From Azolla pinnata (taxonomy: Eukaryota > Streptophyta > Polypodiopsida > Salviniales > Salviniaceae), in assembly GCA_037176905.1 (NCBI GenBank), contig JBBBWG010029521.1:1-52552 (forward strand): DNA of 52,552 bases. The letters run 5' to 3'. The translations under genes were made by a program, and so were the position numbers. Positions 45,405-52,552 of this stretch are shown here, piece by piece. How positions within the stretch are numbered: the first letter of the stretch is position 1; every line of letters starts with the position of its first letter. The notes under the pieces are model-generated. The model saw only the letters and a list, made by a program, of their open reading frames with translations, searched no databases and had not been told where the DNA came from.

Positions 45405-46071
45405 TGTCATGAATATAAATAAACCTGGACATATGACCACCAAATGCCACGTGTTGCATTAATTGGCATACAAATGACCACTCTACAAGGTCCAATTGCA
45501 ACATTACCATCTCTTGATTAATCTCTTTAGCAAACTCAATTGCCATCGGCACATTGAGGATATTATGCAAGATATCTCTCCTTGCTATAAACCTATATTA
45601 AGAATGATGAATGATAATGGGTAAAACTTTATGCAATCTATTATATTAGCTAACATCTTTGTGAAGATCTTGTATATGTCCCCATTAATGAAATAGGTCT
45701 CCATTGAGCAAAGGACACTAGAGATGAGACTTTTGGCAAAAGCCGAACCAAACCGACCTTCTAAGATTGTGGCATCTGTCTTGTTGACCTAATCTTTTGA
45801 AATAAAAGCACAAGAATGCCCTTTAATTGCAATACATATTTCTTACAAAATTCATTCGTCAACCCATCCTAACTAGGGCTTTTATCATTTGCAAGATGAG
45901 AAACAACATGTGCCCTTCTTCTAGAATATCAACATCAAGAACATCAGCCACCTTCGGTGGTACATGGTCTAACATTCCCCTCAAGAAAACATCTTTAGCA
46001 CACGTAACAATATCATCCACACAAGGTTCAACATCTAATAACAACTTATAATACTCCACACATTTATACAC
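45405..46071 (-). mobile_element. LINE (non-LTR retrotransposon) reverse transcriptase fragment
   Basis: Minus-strand translation with frameshifts and stops shows, in order, VPPKVADVLDVDILEEGH, ANDKSP then DGLTNEF, WRPISL, DIYKIFTKMLANIIDCIK, RFIARRDILHNILNVPMAIE and LQLDLVEWSF. These correspond to the fingers and palm of plant LINE RTs (..A..KSPG.DGL..EFY, NWRPISL...YKI..K.LA.R, Q.GF..GR.I.DN....E, L.LD..KAFD...W). The F.DD catalytic block is not seen: similarity ends near 45405. It is a dead, truncated copy. Confidence 0.8.
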
Positions 46072-46238
46072 AATGACTTTTGGATCTGTCCATTTTCATG
46101 GACATGACAAAAGTCATGTCAAGGTTAAAAAACAATACCTCTTACATTATAGGGAAGTGTATTAACCAACTCATTTAGTATATAGTATTGTTACATGTCT
46201 CTCATATAAACATAATAGAAGGTTTTGAGAACTTTTTA

Positions 46239-46275
46239 GAAGTTTCCTGAAAGCTTCAGAAGTTCTAGAACATTC
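46239..46275 (+). promoter_or_regulatory. paired heat-shock elements
   Basis: Two perfect three-unit HSEs: GAAgtTTCctGAA at 46239-46251 and TTCtaGAAcaTTC at 46263-46275, with further TTC/GAA units between them at one-base spacing. They end 63 bp upstream of the TATA box at 46339. Confidence 0.6.
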
Positions 46276-46338
46276 TATAAGCTTGTACATTGAAATTTGT
46301 CTCTGCATTTTAAACTACATGTAGAGGCCATAGATATG

Positions 46339-46378
46339 TATAAATACAGGGGTTCACCTTAATCCCAATCAAGGTGAA
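46339..46378 (+). promoter_or_regulatory. TATA box and start-site hairpin
   Basis: TATAAATA at 46339-46346 is followed by TTCACCTT (46353-46360), a ten-base loop and AAGGTGAA (46371-46378), a perfect 8-bp stem about where transcription would begin. Confidence 0.5.
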
Positions 46379-46560
46379 CAACACCAGTTATGGAATCTAA
46401 TATTGAACTCGTCTAGCTTCTACTTCTCGCTTATCTATTAATATCTTGTCTTTTACCCTAGCTTTGTTCTTCTTTGCTCATGCCTTGCCCTTGTTCTACC
46501 CTTGTCTATCTGTCCGTGGAAGTTTATTCACCTTCACTTTCTTTCTTACACCTCAACATG

Positions 46561-47252
46561 TTAGATTCCATTGGTAAATTGGAAGAGTTCTAGCAAAACT
46601 GCAACAACTAGAACTTGAAAATGATAATCTTCGAGTGTCCTTGTAGAAGTTTCAATCTAGAACTCCCACCGAGCTTCAAGATGGGAAATCACCACTCATT
46701 AAGAATCAAGGAATCCGGAGGCTACGAAACTTGGTTCTTCTTCGGCCTTTATCATCGCTCTAACTCTTTTTCCCCAAACTGCGATACTAGAGGCCAATGT
46801 TAGTTTGCTTGACAAGTTAAATGGCATGAGAGCATGATTCTGAGGGTTCAAAAATCAAATAAATCTTATCATCCACTTGCAACCCTAGCATTATATTGAC
46901 GATTTTCATGAAGTTGTTCTTGTTAGATCTATCAGGCGCTGTACAAGTTTGGTTTGCACCATTGGTCAAAACATCATCACCGCTTCTACACAACTTTCTA
47001 TCATGAGTTATATAGGTTTAAATATTATCCATTAGACTTAGTCTATCTTATTTTAATTAATAAATATTATATTTTAATACTTGATAATACCTTAAAGCGT
47101 AGCCAATATATTAACGTTAAAAACGACTTACGATGTTTGTTGACATTGCAAGTCCTTTGAGCCACCAAGTGGCAATCATGCATGCAAGCCATGTGGCAAT
47201 CATGCATGACAACCTTGTGCCTTGTGATAAGGATGCATGAGCCCTAGAACTG
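46561..47252. other. AT-rich repeat-derived spacer
   Basis: No gene supported. Near 47165-47210 TGGCAATCATGCATG occurs twice, 28 bp apart, upstream of a second TATA box. Confidence 0.4.
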
Positions 47253-47279
47253 TATAAATATTGAGCCGGTCTCAATATT
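47253..47279 (+). promoter_or_regulatory. TATA box overlapping a 9-bp hairpin
   Basis: TATAAATA at 47253-47260 overlaps the perfect inverted repeat AATATTGAG-CCGGT-CTCAATATT (47257-47279). It is about 400 bp upstream of the first PLE end repeat, and may be its promoter or that of an unrelated LTR. Confidence 0.45.
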
Positions 47280-47666
47280 GAACCATTCCAGTTTAACGTT
47301 AGTCTTTGACGCCTTGTACTCCAAGTTTCGATAATATATATTTTTTCTTCTTCTCATTTGGCTGTCTTCTTATTGTATTTGTGCCTTCCGAGTCAATCAT
47401 TGTTAACAAGCTTCGACCGTGATACTTTCCACCTTTCCTTTTGGAGTTTGAGGCAACATTTGGGCGATATGGGCCGACGTTGTATTCTATACGTCAAGGT
47501 TCGTGTTTGTCATCTGTTTATGCCTTTGAATTTCAACAATTAGCATGTGATGTTAGGTAGGGTGGCCAAGCCCTTTGTGACTAGTTTCATCAAAGTTTGC
47601 GGAGTGATGTTAAGAATCTTCTATTGAACTTCCCCGAGCTCACATCCTTGTCACAAGCTAGCACAC

Positions 47667-47861
47667 ATTCCTAGACCTATGGTTAGTTGGAAAAGTCCCA
47701 CAAGTCTGAGATCCCATCTTGTTAAATCTATAATAAGAAATTGATTCTTTATTCTAACAAGATCTTTTCACTTGTGAAACAATGCAAATATCGTCACTCT
47801 AGAACACCGTGACTTTTTGCAAAACAACAGTGTCTCTCTTGGCAAAAGTCGTGCCGTTCCA
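47667..47861 (+). repeat. PLE-associated direct repeat, copy 1
   Basis: About 195 bp starting ATTCCTAGACCTATGG, with GAGATCCCAT.TTGTTAAATC, GAAATTGATTCTTTATTCTA and GGCAAAAGTCGTG. It matches copy 2 at 49466-49660, offset 1799, with roughly 85% identity by eye. Penelope-like elements often carry such repeated ends (pseudo-LTRs) through partial tandem insertion. Confidence 0.8.
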
Positions 47862-47876
47862 CAATTGTTTGATTTT

Positions 47877-49463
47877 TCATGATTTTGGCCCAAAACCTTT
47901 TGTGAAAAAACCTTTCCTTTTGCGAAACACCCTTATTAGGTTAGGTGTTGACTTAAAGTTCATTCCACTGTCCAAGTTTCCGAATGAACTCAAGCTCCTT
48001 AAGGAGTATAAAGTTTTTTCCAGATAACTGCGTCTTCGATGGTTCTTCAAAGATTCCGGTGGTACTCTACCAGCCCTCAGAACCCCTCTTGGAATGTTAG
48101 AAGCCATCATCACGCATGGAACAACTCTTCTACATGAATCTGCAGAAGCATGTCGTCACATCATGCAAAACAAGCTACCACACTACCTCAGTCAAGTAAT
48201 GAGAAAACTAAAGACAAATCCAAATATCATTATCAAATTTGGGGCTATCTATCCATGATAAAAACTGGTATCTCAATGAAGGACATAGACAACTTTAAGA
48301 CGTCATTGTCTGCAAAAGTGTAGAGCACGTGCCTTTCGAAGAGCTTTATGATAGGCTATGTTCGGTGGTGGACAAATACCGCTCGATAATCGCCAATGAC
48401 GGAGTCAAGTACATTTTACTAAAGCCTCCAAATGGTTATCGAGTCTGAAGCCTCTACTTTCTTGCAAAGATCCACAAACTCACAGTGGTTGGAAGACCTA
48501 TATGTTCCTACAACGGATTCATCTTTGAAAGAACATCAATATGACTACACCACAAGCTCTTCCCAGTCTTGACGGAACAACCACAACATTTGTCGGATTC
48601 ACTACTGCCATCAGGGATCTAGAGACTACAACTCCTTGACAATATCATCCTCTTCACCTTCGACATGGAATCACTTTATCTTTGCATTCCAACTAAAGAA
48701 GGGCTTCATACACTTAAAGAGATAATTAAAGGGAAATTTGAGACCACAAAGTAAAACTTGATTCTGACATTGGAAGGGCTAGTACTAAAACGCCACTACC
48801 TAGAGTTCAACGGCAAATATTGGCGCAAAGCAACTTCATTATAGTTTATGCATGCCTGTTCTTATGTTCCCTCGAAAAAAGACAGGAAAACCCTCTACAA
48901 CTATTCGTCTACAAGAGGTATATCAATGATGCCCTCGGATTCTAGGATGAGGATGAGGACAACCTAAAAACTTTTTTTAACAACTATGTAATAGGTTTGG
49001 AAGAGCACATATGGATTACTCTATCCATTTCCAGATTTGGTGTCAACTTTCTCGACATTTTTATCTACAAAGGCAAGGACTTCATACGAAGAAGGTGTCC
49101 ATCAGCTGCTACACGAAGGAGATCAACAAATATCAGTATCTACTGTTCATGTCCAGGCAGCCCAAACACCAAAAAGAGGCGTTCATATCGAGTGAGCTCT
49201 AACGATACATAATCCAAGAAAGTAAGTATGAAAACTTCTTAAAAATTAGGAAGTTATCCTTTTAAGGACCGTTGGCATGAGGGTATCCATATCTGTTTAC
49301 TCCCGCCAATCGGAGTTGTTGAGTCAAGGCTCGCAAACCAAAGACAAAGGACATTGGACGGTGTTCAAGCTCTTCTACTCCAAGTTTACGAAAGGACTCA
49401 AAATCAAGAAGAGAGTACTAGACAAGATCTTCAACAAGTTACAAAGCGATCCTGAACTTCAAT
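47877..49463 (+). mobile_element. Penelope-like element (PLE) reverse transcriptase, decayed
   Basis: Plus-strand reading with about ten stops and several frameshifts shows the PLE order. The N-terminal DLKFIPLSKFPNE is the 'L.FIP.PK' block; LRLRWFFKD follows. Then come DKNWYLNEGHRQL, VPFEELYDRL, LYFLAKIHK with GRPICS, motif A as FDMESLYLCIPT.EGL, LVLKRHYLEFNGKYW, motif C as VYKRYINDALGF, GVNFLDIFIYKGKDF and the thumb-like KIKKRVLDKIFNKLQSDPEL. The KIHK..GRPI.S pair ahead of D..SLY.(N)IP separates PLEs from LINEs and LTR elements. The catalytic DD of motif C reads ND, so the enzyme is dead. No GIY-YIG endonuclease follows, but the copy ends within the thumb, so endonuclease status cannot be told. 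Confidence 0.8.
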
Positions 49464-49465
49464 AG

Positions 49466-49660
49466 ATTCCTAGACCTATGGTTTGCTGGAAAAATCTCAG
49501 AAGTTTGAGATCCCATTTTGTTAAATCTAGAATAAGAAATTGATTCTTTATTCTAACAAGATCTTTTCACGTGCGAAACAATGCAAATATCATCATTCTA
49601 GAATAGCGCAACTTTATGCAAAATAATAGTGTTTGTCCTGGCAAAAGTCGTGTTGTTCCA
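49466..49660 (+). repeat. PLE-associated direct repeat, copy 2
   Basis: Second copy of the 195-bp repeat, starting two bases after the stop of the RT fragment and thus joining element 1 head-to-tail to element 2. Confidence 0.8.
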
Positions 49661-49950
49661 GAATCTTGATTTAGGCCTAATTACATCAAGGAAACTTGAT
49701 TTTCACAAGATTTAGACCTAACTACATCATTTCGGCCCAATTCTGGAACAATGTGACTTTCTATAAAACGATAAGGTTTGTTTTGGCAAAAGTCGTGTTG
49801 TTCCAAAATCTTGATTTGAGCAAGATTTAGGCCTAGTTATATCACAGGAACTTGATCAGCATGATTTAGGCCTAATTACATCAATGAAACTTTAATTTTT
49901 TATCTCAAAATTTAGGCCTAACCACATCAAGGACACTTGTAGAAGAACAT
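49600..49950 (+). repeat. subrepeats of GATTTAGGCCTAATTACATC
   Basis: At least five copies of TTTAG(G/A)CCTAA.TACATCA with a following AACTTGAT block (near 49670, 49710, 49828, 49866, 49913), plus a larger duplication in which GGCAAAAGTCGTGTTGTTCC appears at 49640 and 49785. Confidence 0.75.
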
Positions 49951-50536
49951 ATCTTACATTGCTAGGATATCCCGCATTGCCCCTATAACAAGAGCAATGT
50001 TCCCATGTATTCATCAAAGTAGGACTTTCACTAAAGAGCTCACAATGTTGAGTGAAACTAGTTTGGATGTATAAGTCGTCTTTCTAATACAAGTCTCATC
50101 TTTTTTATATCTTCTACTTGTCATCTGAGCTACTAATTCCTATATCACTTCTACAAGACCATCTTCTACCCCAAACCCTAAACTTCTGATAACATGGCAA
50201 CTTTCAACGAAGAAATTGAAGGGGCGGGGCCCTCTAACCGAGCGGATGGTGCTTCTAGAAGCCGACCTCCACAACCTCGAAAGGACCTCATTTTTGTAAG
50301 TGAACCATCCTCAACCTGCACTCGTCCTAATGGACCATCGAAACTATGGTCCAAAAGACAAAGACGACGTCGAAGAAGACCATGACCCCCCGGACGAAAC
50401 GTCCGAGCTGCCAGGTGTGTCACTTCCCACGGATTGCAAGGACTTTCTCCACAAATCAATACAGGAATACAAAAAGTTTTTTCTATGCCGTCGAGAAAAG
50501 CAAGCAGTTCCCGCAAACGTTCCCCCCAAGCATCAT

Positions 50537-51204
50537 GATGAAGCCTTCCAAACTGGTTGTCCCCGATGATCAAGCAGACACCATGCTTCAATCCAAAATG
50601 CACGTTATGTGCTATGAGTACAACATATCCAAGCCCAAGAAACAATAATCAACAATCAAGAATAGAAGGTGAAGAACTATCCGTCGACCTTTGCTGTTAA
50701 TCTCACGCAATTGTTCGAACTGATGAAAGACCTAGCTTTTTTCGACACCCAGAAAACCCTTTGGATGAACACTTTGGACAAATGGAGAGAACAACTCAAT
50801 ACACTTGACTTCAAAGTTGCCATCAACAATTTCCACCTCACTCACTTTTGGATAATTAGATCAGGATGAAGCCTTTCAAACTGGCCGTCTCGATGATCAA
50901 GCGAACACCATGCTTCAATCCAAAATGCGTATTATGTGCGATGAGTACAACAAAGGTATTCTTGCATGTTATATCCAAGCCTAGGAAACAATAATCAACA
51001 ATCAAGAACAGAAGATGAAGAACTATCTTTCAACCTTTGTTGCTAATCCCATGCAATTATTTGAACTGATGAAAGACCTAGATTTCGTCGACACCCAAAA
51101 AACCCTTTGGATGAACACTTTGGACAAGTGGAGAGAACAACTCACACTTGACTTCAAAGATGCTATCAACAATTTCTGCCTCACTCACTTTGTGGATAAT
51201 TAGA
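50537..51204 (+). repeat. 338-bp tandem duplication in the PLE upstream ORF
   Basis: GATGAAGCCTT.CAAACTGG begins at 50537 and 50875. Both copies encode MKNY.STF and QLFELMKDL, then DTQKTLWMNTLDKWREQL. Copy 2 carries a ~20-bp insertion and different indels. Confidence 0.85.
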
Positions 51205-51374
51205 CCAAGAAAAATGTCACCTCCTAAAGGCGGCAAAAACAAGATGAAGCTATGAAAGATGCAAAGCAACTCCCTAAGAAGGAATCCATAGCCACTTTGA
51301 TAAAAAAGAAAGTTGCAGAGGAAATCAACCACATGGCCGCCAACAGGGAAATAGTCGCCCACAAGACAACGACC

Positions 51375-51450
51375 AACACTAGGGAAACAACCACCACTAG
51401 GGAAACAACCACCACTAGGGACACGATCACCAATAGGGAAACGACCATAA
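51375..51450 (+). repeat. 18-bp coding minisatellite
   Basis: About four units of ACTAGGGAAACAACCACC encode TRETTT repeats in the Lys/Thr-rich part of the second PLE copy. Confidence 0.8.
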
Positions 51451-51950
51451 AAAAAGAAATAGGTAACAAACACCCAAAGCCGGACAACAAAAGGCGGATG
51501 GACGTCAACAAGGAAAAGGCCAATAACAACTCACTAGAAAACAAAACTAGAACCAAGGAAATAAACGACGACAATGGTGGAATTTACAAATGAAGCAAAC
51601 TACTCATACAAATGCGTGGGGCACCTCCTCCAACAGGAACCGTTTTGTCCCAATATCTGGTTTGGCATGACAACAAAGGCCACAAAAAAAGTCTACTGCA
51701 TCAAAACCAAGGCGATAAGACACCTTTTTCGGTACCCTCTCGTAGACCCACAAGGTTATACCTTCTATGTTTTTTCACAAAAGACACCAAGTGAGGTAGA
51801 TTATAGAATCTCCAACAAGGGCAGCTATAGTCTATCCTCTTACCACTTGTCCTTTAGCGAAAAAAGCTTTTAGGTCTAGGCTTAAAGTTCATTAAACCGT
51901 CGAAGTTTCCAAATGAATATGAGCTACTGGAGGAAAAATTGGCTCACAAA

Positions 51951-52254
51951 AATATATAGATAGAAAATATATGTGCTTCAATTTGGTCTCCCCTAGGGAT
52001 CAAGAGCAATAACCATCCATCCATCAACCATCCAATATAATAAAATCATCCGCATGCTAGCATTACAATCGATCACTACACCAACAAGTAATCTTCGTAC
52101 TAACATGTGTTGTAACCACACTAGCTAATAATAGTTCCTCTACCATTCATTTCCTCGTGATTGTATTTTAAGTATTTGCTTGTATAATTAGTGGTAGTAG
52201 TAGCTAGTATTCCCGTCAAACAATCCTTAGTAAGTGGTAAGCACTAGCATTGTT
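51951..52254. other. spacer before the CACTA element
   Basis: AT-rich; no gene or named element seen. Confidence 0.4.
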
Positions 52255-52552
52255 CACTACTACAGATTTGGCCATTAGCGACGCCAAAAGCCGTCGCTAA
52301 TAGCGTCGCTATGGGCGTCGCTATTGAACTTCGCTTGGCGACGCCATTAGCGACGCCACTTAGCGACGCGTTTAGCGACGATTTTAGCGACGCCATCAGC
52401 GACACAGTTAGCGACACCGTTAGCGACACCGTTAGCGACGCAGTTGGCGACACGGTTAGTGATACCATTAGCGACGCAGTTAGCGACGCCGTTAGCGACA
52501 AAATTAGCGACGCAATTAGCGACACAGGTAGCGACACAGACAGAGTGTCGCT
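52255..52552. mobile_element. terminus of a CACTA (EnSpm) DNA transposon, incomplete
   Basis: The end starts with CACTACTACAG, the CACTA-type terminal inverted repeat start, followed by a 9-bp hairpin (TTAGCGACG 52275-52283 / CGTCGCTAA 52292-52300) and about twenty TTAGCGACGC(C) subterminal repeats in 12-15-bp spacing to the window end. Short subterminal repeats in both orientations are typical of plant CACTA elements, where they bind transposase. The transposase and the other terminus lie outside the window; autonomous status is unknown. Confidence 0.7.

Larger units (their letters stand above)
46180..46560 (+). mobile_element. LTR-like promoter segment with heat-shock-element motifs
   Basis: Two heat-shock elements, a TATA box and a hairpin at the predicted RNA start (listed separately) are followed by T/C-rich, non-coding sequence with CTAGCTTCTACTTCTCGC and several CTTG(C/T) blocks, as in R-U5 parts of plant LTRs. 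No partner LTR or internal domain was recognised, so the LTR assignment is inference. Confidence 0.35.
50160..51950 (+). mobile_element. second partial PLE copy: upstream ORF region, truncated at the RT start
   Basis: After a CCCTAAA motif (50174) an ATG at 50194 opens a broken reading frame: acidic/Pro-rich start, basic RRQRRRRR-like stretch, YKKFF..VEKSKQFP, then a tandemly duplicated 338-bp segment, then a Lys/Thr-rich part with an 18-bp minisatellite (TTTTRETTTTRE) and a terminal unrecognised part. At 51870-51930 it reaches GLKFIKPSKFPNEYELLEE, homologous to the block opening the RT in element 1 (47940-48005), and then stops. So this copy holds the part that element 1 lacks, and lacks the RT. 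The function of the upstream ORF is unknown. Confidence 0.6.

Noticed and set aside
47877..49463. Assignment of the RT to a LINE or LTR retrotransposon
   Set aside because: The KIHK..GRPI.S block before D..SLY and the N-terminal LKFIP block are PLE features; no RNase H, integrase or APE domain is seen nearby.
52244..52537. 97-codon minus-strand ORF of SLTVSLTASL repeats
   Set aside because: Arises from CACTA subterminal repeats whose period is often a multiple of three.
52261..52552. Short regularly spaced repeats considered as a CRISPR array
   Set aside because: Repeats are 9-12 bp with 2-5-bp spacing and no unique spacers; the context is eukaryotic and begins with a CACTA terminus.

Overview
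This looks like nuclear DNA of a land plant, most likely a seed-free vascular plant (fern or lycophyte; the group is inference). It has intron-split plant genes (WAT1/UMAMIT, IQD, ATL RING-H2, GH3 beta-glucan exohydrolase), two long intronless PLS-class PPR genes of the kind abundant in seed-free plants, cytosolic tRNA sequences, and many short (T)TTAGGG/CCCTAAA tracts. One 100-N assembly gap lies at 10150-10249. I saw no prokaryotic or organellar block.

Layout. Positions 1-7270 hold a damaged tRNA-Ala and two tandem, same-strand PPR genes, both cut off in the E domain. Positions 9.2-10.4 kb hold a minus-strand triose-phosphate-translocator-family transporter interrupted by the gap. A degenerate telomere-like repeat array (10.9-11.3 kb) precedes a six-exon P-class PPR gene resembling Arabidopsis At3g59040 (11.97-14.58 kb). 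A seven-exon minus-strand WAT1/UMAMIT transporter spans 15.8-19.1 kb. A one-exon DUF1764 gene (20.2 kb) has a telo-box cluster just upstream. A five-exon IQD gene spans 23.9-27.8 kb, a one-exon YOS1/IER3IP1-like gene lies at 30.8-31.1 kb (minus), an eight-exon GH3 gene spans 32.7-36.2 kb (minus), and a three-exon ATL-type RING-H2 gene spans 42.1-43.9 kb. An intact-looking tRNA-Arg(CCG) sits at 44.6 kb. I placed exon borders by hand from splice signals, reading frame and family similarity; all the spliced frames close.

From 36.5 to 42 kb, and especially from 44.7 kb to the end, the DNA is dominated by decayed mobile elements: two LINE remnants, an LTR-like promoter with heat-shock-element motifs, a Penelope-like retroelement (PLE) in two partial copies with repeated ends, and the terminus of a CACTA (EnSpm) DNA transposon running off the window.

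The genes are ordinary unlinked housekeeping, organelle, cell-wall and transport functions; I see no operon-like or pathway clustering. The most unusual content is the PLE pair (47.7-51.95 kb) and the TATA/hairpin/HSE structures next to it.
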